A stretch of 47,935 bases of DNA from Gemmatimonadales bacterium (GCA_019038745.1 JAHOYV010000071.1:1-47935); one strand, 5' to 3'. Shown: positions 26,138 to 35,547, numbered from the stretch's first letter. Translations and numbers: made by a program. The notes: generated from the sequence alone by a model not told the origin.

Positions 26138-27220
26138 TCAACGATCGGCCTTCAGTTCCTCTCCGATACCCTTCAAGGCCTCACGAGCCTGGAGTTCCAA
26201 ACCACTGGGCAACCCGTACTCCAGGGCAATCGTGAAAGAGCCCCGAGCTTGGGCAAGATTGTCCATCTGCTGAAAGAGCTGCCCCATGTGAAAATATACA
26301 ACCGCCTTGCCTGCCTTGGAACGAGTAAAGGACAAGGCCCCCGTATAGGCATCCACTGCTGCAAAGTTCCGACCCAACAGTTCCATGGCTCGTCCCTTTA
26401 GAGTCAGGAATTTGCCTCGCGAAGGCCCATCCAATTCCAATTTACCGTCAAGGATCTTTTCGCAAACATCCAGAGCCTCCTGCCCATTCCCATCATCCAG
26501 GAACTTGTGAGCAAGTTCCACTCCATCCAATACGGACTCGGGCAAGGGGGCCCTCAGAATTATCAATTCCGATTGCAGACTTTCCGCCAACTCCAGGATA
26601 TTGCCCGACACCCCCCCGGCCAGGGCCTCGTCAACCAAAACGGCTGCCTGCTCGTAGAACTGCTGATTCCGCAGGAACCCGGCCAACAACACCTTGGCGA
26701 CCCAATCGTTGGAATCCCGTTTCAGGGCCTTTCGACAGGCTTCTTCGGCCATGATATTTTTGCCGGCTGCAAAGTTTTCCAACGCTCGGTTCACTTCGTA
26801 ACTGTAAGAAGCTTGGATCTCTTCCCTGGGCGGACCCAGAAAGCAAACCTGGAAGGATCCGCCAAGGTCCCGATTGGTGACAACCACCATTATCTCTTCG
26901 TCCAGTCCCCATGGGATGGAAACCTCGTGGAGGGACTCCCTTGTCTTGTAGTAGATCAGTTCTTCACCCAGCACCCGCAACACGCTCACATCACAACTAA
27001 GCGCGCCACCGTCAACAGTCAGGTTCCACCGACGGACAGGAATCTCGTCGTATCCCACCCGGAACTGAAAAGACTCCCCCGCCTCGAGTGAATTTCCCTG
27101 CCGGGCCCACTCCTCACCCAGGACGGATTGCCCCCGAGTGACGGCCACTCCGACCAACAAGACGGCAGCAACCAGGAATCCGGAGAGCGAAAGGGACAAA
27201 CCATTAGTTTTTTTACTCAT
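26138..27220 (-). CDS. Exported TPR-repeat protein
   Basis: The 360-residue protein has an N-terminal hydrophobic signal (about 8-28, ending VTRGQSVLG) and then a beta-rich region (about 35-120) of unknown type. From about 125 onward there are helical repeats of tetratricopeptide kind, for example NRALENFAAGKNIMAEEACRK, AVYFHMGQLFQQMDNLAQAR and SFTIALEYG. It is likely a periplasmic or anchored scaffold. ATG 27220 is supported by AAGGA seven bases upstream. It is the first gene of the glycosyltransferase run (27 bases before GT9) and is divergent from the membrane-anchored protein at 27358 across 137 bases. Confidence 0.75.
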   Translation of the reverse strand: MSKKTNGLSLSLSGFLVAAVLLVGVAVTRGQSVLGEEWARQGNSLEAGESFQFRVGYDEIPVRRWNLTVDGGALSCDVSVLRVLGEELIYYKTRESLHEVSIPWGLDEEIMVVVTNRDLGGSFQVCFLGPPREEIQASYSYEVNRALENFAAGKNIMAEEACRKALKRDSNDWVAKVLLAGFLRNQQFYEQAAVLVDEALAGGVSGNILELAESLQSELIILRAPLPESVLDGVELAHKFLDDGNGQEALDVCEKILDGKLELDGPSRGKFLTLKGRAMELLGRNFAAVDAYTGALSFTRSKAGKAVVYFHMGQLFQQMDNLAQARGSFTIALEYGLPSGLELQAREALKGIGEELKADR

Positions 27221-27357
27221 CAATATTCCTTCCGGCCAGGACAACCCTTGGTTGATCTGACACAAAAGTGGACTATACTCTGCAAAGAATCTACCGGAAG
27301 TGCTCTGGGAACTCAAGCAACCACCGGCGACGGCCGGAAGACCATCAGGGAGAACCC

Positions 27358-28434
27358 ATGTCCAGGAAATTCAAGCAGGCCAATAATTCCGTCCCTATCG
27401 CCCAGACCCTGTTCTTGTCGACCATACTGTACCTGGCCCTTTGGTCCTCCACTGGAGTGGCGGCAGGAGCTGAACCCTCCGACATAACTTTCCGGAGCAT
27501 CAACGGCACAACCGGGCAACCATGTACCCTCGATCGCCTGCTCCTGCAGGAATCCACTATGACCATGGACGAAGTTGCCGACACGGATCCTATTGCATCA
27601 GTATTCACAATCGGCGGTGTTCATTTGGTGGACGCGCGGGCCTACGTGGTCACCGCCTGGTTCCAGGAAGTCCCCTATTTCTGGGAATTCCGTGGTCGCT
27701 TCATCGACCAGGACACAAATACGATCCACGTCTTTTCCACTACCACGGAGACCCACGGTGTCGTTGTTTCCGGCTTGAACGTCATCCTCAAAAAGCAGGG
27801 AAGCCTGGCAAACCTGGAATACATTCTTCAGATTGACAACCGCATCATACCCCAGACCACCGTTGTCGACAACACCGCCACCTTTGAACTGATGTTTCCC
27901 TCGGCGGCGACCGGAATCGAGGCGGCGTATCATCGGGGTCCGGACAGAACACTTATAGAAACCAGAATAATCGGCAACAACCGCCTCGGGTTGAAGATTC
28001 CCCTGGTCCCCGGCATCAACCGAATCCACATCCAGGCCAAGATGGAGTGGCAACCGGACCTGGAGATCCCAGTGGGGAGCAATCTACCCATCGAGTCCTG
28101 GAGTCTGCTGGGCTCACCCCCTCACCTGGAATTCCAGTGTTTTGAATTGGAGCCGGACCCGGACCATTCATCGTCCGATCTACGCCGCTTCATCGGCCCA
28201 GAGCTGGAAGCCGGTCGCGAAGTTGTGATCCGGGTGGATTCCAATCCACCGCCGGCACCGGAGAGTAATCTCTTCAGCGACTCCGACTCCGTCTCCCGGG
28301 CTTCGAAGCAAGAAGATACATCCGGAAGTCAGGCCCGACGCAACCCGGTGCCTATTCCCCTGCTGGCGCTGGCGATTACACTGATCACTCTGCTCGTCGT
28401 AATTCGCCTCAGGCGCAAAGGAAAATCCGAATAA
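27358..28434 (+). CDS. Membrane-anchored extracytoplasmic protein of unknown function
   Basis: The 358-residue protein has a signal sequence (TLFLSTILYLALWSSTGVAAGA) and a C-terminal membrane helix (about 330-350, LLALAITLITLLVVI) followed by a basic RLRRKGKSE tail. It is therefore a bitopic protein with a large outside domain. That domain is beta-rich with no recognised enzyme motif; a Ser/Pro-rich linker (about 300-325) leads to the anchor. The layout resembles surface or sorting-type proteins, but no LPXTG or PEP-CTERM motif is present. AGGGAG five bases before the ATG supports the start. It is divergent from the TPR gene and may belong with it functionally. Confidence 0.7.
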   Translation: MSRKFKQANNSVPIAQTLFLSTILYLALWSSTGVAAGAEPSDITFRSINGTTGQPCTLDRLLLQESTMTMDEVADTDPIASVFTIGGVHLVDARAYVVTAWFQEVPYFWEFRGRFIDQDTNTIHVFSTTTETHGVVVSGLNVILKKQGSLANLEYILQIDNRIIPQTTVVDNTATFELMFPSAATGIEAAYHRGPDRTLIETRIIGNNRLGLKIPLVPGINRIHIQAKMEWQPDLEIPVGSNLPIESWSLLGSPPHLEFQCFELEPDPDHSSSDLRRFIGPELEAGREVVIRVDSNPPPAPESNLFSDSDSVSRASKQEDTSGSQARRNPVPIPLLALAITLITLLVVIRLRRKGKSE

Positions 28435-28441
28435 ATCCAGG

Positions 28442-28588
28442 TCAGCCCTCCAACAGGGTCAACAACCTGGGCAGAAAATATATCACGACCAGGATGCCGA
28501 TAAGGGGAATGATCCAAATCCTCACTGACCGCTTGCGGTGGGAATTGACCACTAGGGGGCGGCGGTTCGTTGTGGGCGGACGGTCCAT
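28442..28588 (-). CDS. Small single-helix membrane protein (48 residues)
   Basis: A short frame starts at ATG 28588 with a good ribosome site (GGAAGGA, six bases away). The product begins with a Pro/Arg-rich cytoplasmic segment (MDRPPTTNRRPL) and has one predicted membrane helix (RIWIIPLIGILVVIYFLPRLL). It overlaps no other gene and converges on the previous gene with seven bases between the stops. The ribosome site is part of a duplicated block (GGAAGGAAAGAAC at two adjacent places, 28589-28616), which also lengthens the frame upstream. Small hydrophobic proteins are easy to over-call; the site and the fitting gap support this one. Confidence 0.5.
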   Translation of the reverse strand: MDRPPTTNRRPLVVNSHRKRSVRIWIIPLIGILVVIYFLPRLLTLLEG

Positions 28589-28755
28589 GTTCTTTCCTTC
28601 CCGGTTCTTTCCTTCCCTACCTTGCAAGTCTATGGCACATTTGACCCGAGTACAACCATCGCTCCGGTTACCAACTGATGGAATCGGATGCTTGCACGCC
28701 GTCGAGTTATCGGTAACTCCGATGGCAACCTCGTCTTTTCCTGGAGGAATGCTGG

Positions 28756-30621
28756 ATGAAGGTTCGCACCATCGCCGGTCTGGGCATGACCCTGTTAGCC
28801 GCCGGCCTGATGACCATTTTCTTCCTGAATCCCGATTTCCCAGGCTGCGGGTTCACCAACCCCGGCGGGGACACACGAGAATCCACCAGTGATGAGGCGG
28901 CTAAGGACAGCCCGGACGAAATCGCCGATTTCCTGGCCCAGTACAATGCCACCTACCGCTCACTGTGGACCGATGCCGCTACGGCTGACTGGACTTCACG
29001 GACCCTGATCAATCCCGAAAATTCCACCGCCAGCCGGGAAGCCAAAACCCGCCTGGCCGATTTCACGGGTAGCGATACCATTGTCCGCAAACTTGGTTTG
29101 TACCGAAACCGGATGGACCTGAACGACCTGCAGGATCGCCAGATCGAAAAAGCCTGGCAGTTGGCCTCCCACACACCGGCAGCAGGCAACGGCGAAGCTG
29201 CCGCTCTATCTGCCAAGGCAATCGCAATTCTGGGATCCATGGAAACCTTTCTGTACGCAGCCACCGGACAGACTGATCCTGGTGGTTCCCTGGGGAAGGT
29301 GGACCCCTTGATGACCGCCCGTCGGGACACGGCCGACCGTCGGGCACTCTGGGAAAGTCGCTTGGCCGTCGGCCCCAACCTGAAGGATGGAGTTTTGGAG
29401 TTGCGGGAGCTTCGCAACGCTCAGGCCCGAAAAATGGGCTACTCCTCCTTTTTCAGCCTCAAGGCTGCCGATTACGATTTGACGGGCCCGGAACTGATCC
29501 GACTGATGGATGAATTCACCACCGGCATCGAACCCCTTTATCTCCAGCTTCATTGTTGGGTGAAACACGAATTGGCACGGCGTTACGGAGCCGACCCGTC
29601 CCGCCGCATCCCGGCCCACTGGCTAAGCGACCCCTGGGGACAAACCTGGTCCGGAGTCATCGAAAGCGCCGATATGGACACTCACTTCCGGGATGTTCAG
29701 CCCCAATGGATCATCGAAGAGGCTGAACGTTTCTACTTATCCCTTGGGTTCGATCCGCTTCCCCTGACCTTCTGGGGCCGCAGTGACCTCTTCCTACTTG
29801 GAGCCGATTCCCGTCGCGAAAAAAGCAGCCTGGACGTTTCACTCCACCTGGACCTTGCCCAGGATGCCCGCTCCCTTTTGCATCTTCAAAGGGACTTTGC
29901 CTCCTTCATGACCGCGCATCAGCAATTGGGGATTGTCTATTACCAACTGGCCTACAGCCGACCTGAGATACCACCGGTCCTACGCCGAGGAGGAAGTCGA
30001 GCACTTCCCTTGGCCCTGGGAGCCCTGGGAAGCTTGGCCGCGCGCCAAATCCCCTATCTGGAAGAGGTGGGTGTACTTCCGAAGGAGGAGACCCCCGAGG
30101 AAATCCGTTGGTTGATGAGCCAGGCCCTTACTGGTCCAGTAGTCTCGATTCCCTTCCTCAGCGGAACCATGGCCCACTGGGAGCATGACCTGTACGAGGA
30201 AGACCTGCCCCGCCACCAGTTCAACACACGCTATTGGGAATACGCGGGCCGATACCAGGGGCTCAAACCCGCAGTGTCACGCGGGGAGGAATACTGTGAC
30301 CCGGCGGCCTTGCCCCTTTTGCATCTTGAACCGGCCTGCGCCTACGACAAGGCGATCGCCGAGGTTATCATGCATCAGCTGCACAGCTTCATCTGCCGGG
30401 ATATCCTGAAACAGGGCCTACGTGAAGCCAACTATGCGGGGAACCGGAAGGTGGGAATGCTTCTACACTCGATCATGGAACCGGGCGCAACCCGGGACTG
30501 GGCCCAAGTGCTGAGGCAGGCTACTGGCGAGGCGATCTCGGCACAAGGCATGGTAGATTACTACCAACCGTTACTTGAATGGTTGCAAATCCAGAATCAA
30601 GGTAGGGATATCGAGTTCTAG
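28756..30621 (+). CDS. ACE-like M2 family protein lacking the zinc site
   Basis: The 621-residue protein aligns along its length to peptidyl-dipeptidase A (M2, angiotensin-converting enzyme). Shared segments are WESRLAVGPNLKDGVLELREL, IPAHWLSDPWGQTWSGV, and a late block with RYQGLKPAV. At the zinc site, where M2 enzymes read HEMGH and a downstream EAIGD, this protein reads HQQLG (388-392) and LALGA. The catalytic Glu is Gln389, the second zinc His is Gly392 and the third ligand is Leu419, so it should not be a zinc peptidase. It has an N-terminal signal/anchor (about 5-25). GGAGG eight bases upstream supports the start. A role in binding a peptide or partner is inferred. Confidence 0.8.
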   Translation: MKVRTIAGLGMTLLAAGLMTIFFLNPDFPGCGFTNPGGDTRESTSDEAAKDSPDEIADFLAQYNATYRSLWTDAATADWTSRTLINPENSTASREAKTRLADFTGSDTIVRKLGLYRNRMDLNDLQDRQIEKAWQLASHTPAAGNGEAAALSAKAIAILGSMETFLYAATGQTDPGGSLGKVDPLMTARRDTADRRALWESRLAVGPNLKDGVLELRELRNAQARKMGYSSFFSLKAADYDLTGPELIRLMDEFTTGIEPLYLQLHCWVKHELARRYGADPSRRIPAHWLSDPWGQTWSGVIESADMDTHFRDVQPQWIIEEAERFYLSLGFDPLPLTFWGRSDLFLLGADSRREKSSLDVSLHLDLAQDARSLLHLQRDFASFMTAHQQLGIVYYQLAYSRPEIPPVLRRGGSRALPLALGALGSLAARQIPYLEEVGVLPKEETPEEIRWLMSQALTGPVVSIPFLSGTMAHWEHDLYEEDLPRHQFNTRYWEYAGRYQGLKPAVSRGEEYCDPAALPLLHLEPACAYDKAIAEVIMHQLHSFICRDILKQGLREANYAGNRKVGMLLHSIMEPGATRDWAQVLRQATGEAISAQGMVDYYQPLLEWLQIQNQGRDIEF

Positions 30622-30714
30622 GAGTTCAAGTCTGCGGGGCTGAAATACGACTCACTCCGGTTGTAGCAAACTTGCCGAAACACCAATCTGGGGCCCCTTG
30701 AAGTGAACCTGAAA

Positions 30715-30744
30715 AAGCGGGACGGCCGAACGGCCATCCCGCTT
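30715..30744 (-). terminator. Intrinsic terminator of gdhA
   Basis: Read on the minus strand, a 13-base stem (AAGCGGGATGGCC with GGCCGTCCCGCTT, one G-U pair) with a 4-base loop runs into TTTTC. It lies 50 bases after the gdhA stop, in the convergent gap with the M2-like gene. Confidence 0.85.
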
Positions 30745-30793
30745 GTAGTCTGATCAATTCCGCAAATCAATCACACGATCATCGAAGCAAACG

Positions 30794-32155
30794 CTACACA
30801 ACACCCTGGTCCAACATCGTGTCGGCAATCTTCAGGAAGCCGGCAATGTTGGCGCCGTTGACATAGTTGCCGGGAGTACCGAACTCTTCGGCCGCGTTGG
30901 CACTGGCGTCATGAATGTCGCCCATGATCCGCTGCAGCTTCTGGTCCACTTCCTCGCGGGTCCAGTTGTAGCGCAGGCTGTTCTGGCTCATTTCCAGACC
31001 GGAGACAGCCACGCCACCGGCGTTGGCGGCCTTGCCGGGACCGTAGAGAATCTTGGCGTCCACGAACTGGTTCACGCCCTCCGGAACGGTCGGCATGTTG
31101 GCGCCCTCGCTGACGACGTAAACACCGTTCTTCAGCAGGTTGCCTGCATCCTTGGTGTTGATCTCGTTCTGCGTGGCGCTGGGGAAGGCGCAATCAGCCT
31201 TGTGATCCCACAGCGGGTTGTGATCGAGGTCACGATCCACGGCGGTGTAGACGGCGCTGCTGAACTTGTCGGCGTACTCGTTGATACGGCCGCGCTTGAC
31301 GTTCTTCAGCTCCATCATGAAAGCCAGCTTCTCGCGATCAATTCCAGCCTCGTCGTATATGAAGCCGCCGCTGTCGGAGCAGGTGACGGGCTTGGCGCCC
31401 AGGTCCAGCAATTTCTCGATGGTGTACTGGGACACGTTACCGGAACCGGAAACCAGGCAGGTCTTGCCTTCGAGGGTCTCGTTGCGTGTATTGAGCATGT
31501 TGGCCGCAAAGTATACAGCACCATAGCCGGTGGCCTCGGGACGAATAAGGCTGCCACCCCAGTTCAAGCCCTTGCCGGTCAGGATACCGACGAACTCGTT
31601 ACGGATTCTTTTATACTGACCGAACATGTAGCCGATCTCCCGACCGCCGACGCCGATATCACCGGCGGGTACGTCGGTGTTCGCGCCGATGTGACGGAAG
31701 AGTTCGCTCATGAAGCTCTGAGTGAAACGCATGACTTCCAGATCACTCTTGCCCTTGGGGTCAAAGTCCGAACCGCCCTTGCCGCCGCCCATGGGCAGGG
31801 TCGTCAGGCTGTTCTTGAAAACCTGCTCGAAGGCCAGGAACTTCAGGATGCCCAGGTTCACGCTGGGATGGAACCGCAGCCCACCCTTGTAGGGACCGAT
31901 GGCGCTGTTCATCTCGATACGGAAGCCCCTGTTCACCTGTACTTCACCCTTGTCGTCAACCCAGGGAACACGAAACAGGATAACGCGCTCCGGTTCGACG
32001 ACACGCTCGAGGATCTTGGCCTTGCGGTATTCGGGACGTTTGTCCAGAACGGGCCAGATGGATTCAACAACTTCTTCAACCGCCTGGTGGAATTCCCTCT
32101 CGGCGGGATTCTTGGCGATCACATTTTCCATGAAAGCAGCAACATTCTGAGCCAT
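30794..32155 (-). CDS. gdhA: Glutamate dehydrogenase, small hexameric NADP type
   Basis: The 453-residue protein is a glutamate dehydrogenase joining 2-oxoglutarate and ammonia. Motifs seen are GGLRFHPSVNLGILKFLAFEQVFKN, the substrate and catalytic lysines in PMGGGKGGSDFDPKGKSD, and the dinucleotide-binding VSGSGNVSQYT. PAGDIGVGGREIGYMFGQYK is the usual family block, typical of the NADP-preferring hexameric class. A GGAG site eight bases before the ATG supports the start. It has its own terminator and a long upstream gap (32156-32547). In this window it could supply or remove the glutamate and 2-oxoglutarate used by the lysine operon, though that is inference. Confidence 0.97.
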   Translation of the reverse strand: MAQNVAAFMENVIAKNPAEREFHQAVEEVVESIWPVLDKRPEYRKAKILERVVEPERVILFRVPWVDDKGEVQVNRGFRIEMNSAIGPYKGGLRFHPSVNLGILKFLAFEQVFKNSLTTLPMGGGKGGSDFDPKGKSDLEVMRFTQSFMSELFRHIGANTDVPAGDIGVGGREIGYMFGQYKRIRNEFVGILTGKGLNWGGSLIRPEATGYGAVYFAANMLNTRNETLEGKTCLVSGSGNVSQYTIEKLLDLGAKPVTCSDSGGFIYDEAGIDREKLAFMMELKNVKRGRINEYADKFSSAVYTAVDRDLDHNPLWDHKADCAFPSATQNEINTKDAGNLLKNGVYVVSEGANMPTVPEGVNQFVDAKILYGPGKAANAGGVAVSGLEMSQNSLRYNWTREEVDQKLQRIMGDIHDASANAAEEFGTPGNYVNGANIAGFLKIADTMLDQGVV

Positions 32156-32547
32156 TTCGGTACTCCTTGATTTGCTTCAATCCCTCTATCAATCGGCCGG
32201 CCAAGGGCCGGGACCCGTCTGCCGGAAAAGTGGAAACTGCCATAGGGCCATGCAAGTAAATTTAAGTCGGCCCAAAAAACATGGGTTCTGAAAAAGCAGA
32301 AGATGAAACAAACTTGGCATCAACTCTTTATAACAAAGGACCTTGCCCTATCTTGGCCCCACTGACTCGACCAACTATATTAATAAGTGATATGCGCATC
32401 TTATTATTTCAACCTTCCAGGAGCCCGAAAGGAGAAGCAAAAACCCCGCCACTGAAGTAGCGGGGCATTTGTCTTGGAACACGGCCGATTACCGGAAAAA
32501 CACGGGTATTATTCTCCCCAGCCGGAAGTCAATTCATCGGCAGATAA
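32156..32547. promoter_or_regulatory. Intergenic region upstream of gdhA
   Basis: This 392-base gap has no credible gene. It must hold the gdhA promoter and leader on the minus strand, and it contains the terminator of the PPDK-like gene at 32444-32465. The stretch 32270-32420 is AT-rich compared with its surroundings, as expected for a regulated promoter, but no clear -35/-10 pair or riboswitch was identified. Confidence 0.5.
32444..32465 (-). terminator. Intrinsic terminator after the PPDK-like gene
   Basis: On the minus strand CCCCGC and GCGGGG form a stem extended by a wobble and two or three more pairs, and TTTTTGCTT follows at once. It lies about 83 bases past the stop of the upstream gene. 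Confidence 0.85.
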
Positions 32548-35547
32548 TCAGGAACCGGGCAACACGACCTCGAATTCGGTTCCCGGCCGCAGAATGACAC
32601 CGCAGCTCGTTCGTCCGTCTATAAGGACAGTCAGAGGCTCGGCAAAGCGGATGTGGCGCAGAAATTCTCCCTCATCCACTCCCGGTTGCTCGTCAAGCCA
32701 GTCCCAGTCGATCCGGCTCCCCTGATTCCCCGCGTTGATCGTCAGGTAGCCGATTTGAAAACTGGTCAGGTTCTGAAAGAAATGCGAGCCTTGGCTGGGA
32801 GTTACCTTGAAATCATCCAGGTCGGTTTCCACGATGACCCGGGCCCCGGAAATCTCATCCCAACGTACGGGAATTCCCAGCCATCGGTCCGAGGACCCCC
32901 AGCGTCCGGGTCCGACCAGCAGATATGGAATTGCTTCGTTCACAAAGTGCCGATTCAATTTGCCGATTTCTTGGGCTATTTCCCTCGTCAGTCCACGGTC
33001 GAACTTGTCACGGGGAACATAAAGAACATCCCTTATCTCGGAATATTTTCCATTACCCAGGGCTAAATCAGTGGCCATCACGGCTTCATTGCTTTTGATG
33101 AGCTCCGCTGGAATATCAGGTGTTTCGTACCCTGCCGCCAAGGGCCGAATCTGCAGGAAACCGAACTGGTGAGGAACCAATTTACCGTCGCCAAGTACTA
33201 CTGCGAATTCGATCTCCACCTCGGCGCTCATGGTTCGCCGTCCCAATTCCAGCAGTAGTTTCATGATCGGAGCCAGCGGAAAAAGATCGGATTTCAAAAC
33301 GTGGGCAAAGGAAACCAATCTTGCTCCAGGCCGGTGAATACCATCGTATATGGCCTCGTTTTCCGAAGAATAGACTGAACCGATTGGCTCCAGGGTACCG
33401 TGCCGCTCCGCATCCTCCAGCTCCAGCAAAACCATGTTGAAGTCGTCCTTGGCCTTGGGATAGGCATCCGGATCCCGGACATCCATGGCAAAGAACTGTC
33501 TTTGGCTGTTGTTCAACCAATCCTGGATCGTTCCGAACTGGGGCAGGACACCAGGGTGAGCAGGGTTGAAACGCAGCGTCTTCCCGCCCTCGACGATCGT
33601 CCTGCCCAGACCAAGTGCCACGGCCACCACCCCTTCTTCGGGTTCCATCCCCTCGCTGGGATAGAAATTCGAGGAGTGGGCCACTCCGGAAAAATGAGGA
33701 TAATCGAAACCCTCGTAGTGCCTCCCAACCATCTGTTGGATCACAACCGCCATTTTCTCCTCCTCGATGCGGTTGCTGGTCGCTTCAATGTAACTTTTGG
33801 CAGCCTGTCCGTAGGCCGAGGCGTAAACGAGCTTGATGGCGTCGCAGAGCTGATCCAGCCGCACATCCAGATCGGAGTGGTTGTTGGCCAGCATGTAGGT
33901 GGAGTAGACACCAGCGAAGGGTTGGAACTGGCTGTCCTCCAGAAGACTGGACGAGCGTACGGCCAAAGGATAGCGGACCTGCTCCAGGAACGCCCGCAGG
34001 TCATCGTAGATATCCGGAGGCAGCTTGGTATCCAGAAACAGTTCTACGACCTCATCGTCCAGGGTATCGCCCAGCACTCGCTCCCGGAGATCCTTCTGCC
34101 GCATGAATTGGTCGAACACATCGGTGCCTACTACTGCAGTCGGGGGCACCTGGATGCTGACGCCGGGGAAACGGTTGTTGACCCCGTAACGGTGGAGGAT
34201 GGAGTTCATGAAGGCCAGGCCACGACCCTTGCCGCCGAGCGAGCCGCCTCCGATACGTACGAAGGCACTGCTGGTGTCGAAATGGCTGCGGGAAAAATCC
34301 GCCACAACTCCACGCTTGCTTTCGGTACGGAATCGGTTGATGGCCCCCACAAGATACTGGCGAAGCTCTTCCTCGTTTTTGAACTCGGTCACCTTGCGCG
34401 GACGCAGCATCGATGCCAGCCCGAATTCGGTGCGGGCCCTCAGCCAGTTCGAAAAATGATCGTTGCTGGCATGATGTCGGATCGATTCGGAAGGAACCGT
34501 TTTGAGCAATCGCACCAAAGTTTTCAGATCGGGAGCACGACCGATCTCTTTCCCGCCGGGCGTCCGGAAAATGAAATCTCCGAATCCGAAATTGGCGAGC
34601 ATGAAATTCCGGAGTTCCTTGAGCAGTTTGCGGGAATTCTTGTGGATGAAGCCCGCTCCGATCTGGGCTGCGATCTCAGCCAGATCCTTGTTGGTCGATT
34701 GAAGGACCGCCGGCGTGTGGGGATCGACATACTTGACCCGGCGAATGAACTCCACTCCCGCATCCTGCCGGTCCACGCCCAGCCAAGGGAACTTTCCATC
34801 ACTGATTACGCCCAGCAGCGAGTCCTTGTATTGCCGGTAAAAATCCCAGGCCTCTTCGAAGGTCGTCGCCAGGAGAATCTTGGGACGGGCGCGCAATCGC
34901 AGCAGTCGGTGGCTCAGGTTAATGCCCTCGACCATCAAACTCTGGGTTTGTTCCAGAACCTCGGTGTAGAGCATGGGCAAGTAGGAAGAGTAGAAACGGA
35001 TCGAATCCTCGATCAGGAGGATGCAGCGAACATCACCATAGCGGGTGTCGTGCGCCAGGTTCATCACATCTTCGCAATGCTTTATGATTGCCAGCAGCAA
35101 GCGGTTATCCCCCGACCAGAGGAAGTACCGATCGATATTGCTGTCCCTGTCGGCGGCCTGCAGATGGGCCAGTTCACGGGGATTGAAGGCAAGGTTCATC
35201 ACCGGCAGGTCGGGATTGATCTTCTTGATGGCTCCAGCCAGTTCCGAGGCGATCATGTCCCCCAACCGGGTCATGGTGATCACCAGGTCAAAACGCCGGG
35301 AGTCCATCAGTTGCAGGGCTTCCTCACCGGTGGAAGCCCGTGTAACGTGGGGTGGAAAGCTGAGGTTCAGTTCACGATACTCGCTGAGCAGCATCTCGGT
35401 CAGCCGCCCGCCTTCCTCAAGAGTGAAGGCATCGTACATGCTGGCGACCAGGAGAATCTCCTGGACGCGATGGGGCATCAAATGACCGAAACCGCTGAAG
35501 CGCCCGTCATTCTCGGCTGGTGAACTGCCGGCTTGGAATTCATTCAT
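32548..35547 (-). CDS. Receiver/PPDK_N (PEP-synthase-like ATP-grasp) chimera
   Basis: The protein of about 999 residues has three parts. Residues about 28-150 look like a response-regulator receiver that has lost its acidic pair and phospho-acceptor (ITMTRLGDM where an Asp is expected). Residues about 174-310 are a second receiver with intact acidic pair (ILLIEDS), acceptor in GVISDGKFP, and Lys in FIHKNS, but with a large insertion after the first strand. From about 430 comes a pyruvate-phosphate-dikinase N-terminal nucleotide domain (GGGSLGGKGRGLAFM, PLAVRSSSLLEDSQ, VIQQMVG). The phosphohistidine and PEP-binding domains of true PEP synthase are missing. ATG 35547 lacks a clear ribosome site. 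Confidence 0.75.
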   Translation of the reverse strand: MNEFQAGSSPAENDGRFSGFGHLMPHRVQEILLVASMYDAFTLEEGGRLTEMLLSEYRELNLSFPPHVTRASTGEEALQLMDSRRFDLVITMTRLGDMIASELAGAIKKINPDLPVMNLAFNPRELAHLQAADRDSNIDRYFLWSGDNRLLLAIIKHCEDVMNLAHDTRYGDVRCILLIEDSIRFYSSYLPMLYTEVLEQTQSLMVEGINLSHRLLRLRARPKILLATTFEEAWDFYRQYKDSLLGVISDGKFPWLGVDRQDAGVEFIRRVKYVDPHTPAVLQSTNKDLAEIAAQIGAGFIHKNSRKLLKELRNFMLANFGFGDFIFRTPGGKEIGRAPDLKTLVRLLKTVPSESIRHHASNDHFSNWLRARTEFGLASMLRPRKVTEFKNEEELRQYLVGAINRFRTESKRGVVADFSRSHFDTSSAFVRIGGGSLGGKGRGLAFMNSILHRYGVNNRFPGVSIQVPPTAVVGTDVFDQFMRQKDLRERVLGDTLDDEVVELFLDTKLPPDIYDDLRAFLEQVRYPLAVRSSSLLEDSQFQPFAGVYSTYMLANNHSDLDVRLDQLCDAIKLVYASAYGQAAKSYIEATSNRIEEEKMAVVIQQMVGRHYEGFDYPHFSGVAHSSNFYPSEGMEPEEGVVAVALGLGRTIVEGGKTLRFNPAHPGVLPQFGTIQDWLNNSQRQFFAMDVRDPDAYPKAKDDFNMVLLELEDAERHGTLEPIGSVYSSENEAIYDGIHRPGARLVSFAHVLKSDLFPLAPIMKLLLELGRRTMSAEVEIEFAVVLGDGKLVPHQFGFLQIRPLAAGYETPDIPAELIKSNEAVMATDLALGNGKYSEIRDVLYVPRDKFDRGLTREIAQEIGKLNRHFVNEAIPYLLVGPGRWGSSDRWLGIPVRWDEISGARVIVETDLDDFKVTPSQGSHFFQNLTSFQIGYLTINAGNQGSRIDWDWLDEQPGVDEGEFLRHIRFAEPLTVLIDGRTSCGVILRPGTEFEVVLPGS

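Noticed and set aside
30911..32170. 419-residue open frame on the plus strand opposite gdhA
   Set aside because: Shadow of glutamate dehydrogenase; no family motif or ribosome site.
33400..35523. 707-residue open frame on the plus strand opposite the PPDK-like gene
   Set aside because: It mirrors the codon pattern of the real minus-strand gene, which carries receiver and PPDK motifs; no motif or site on the plus strand.
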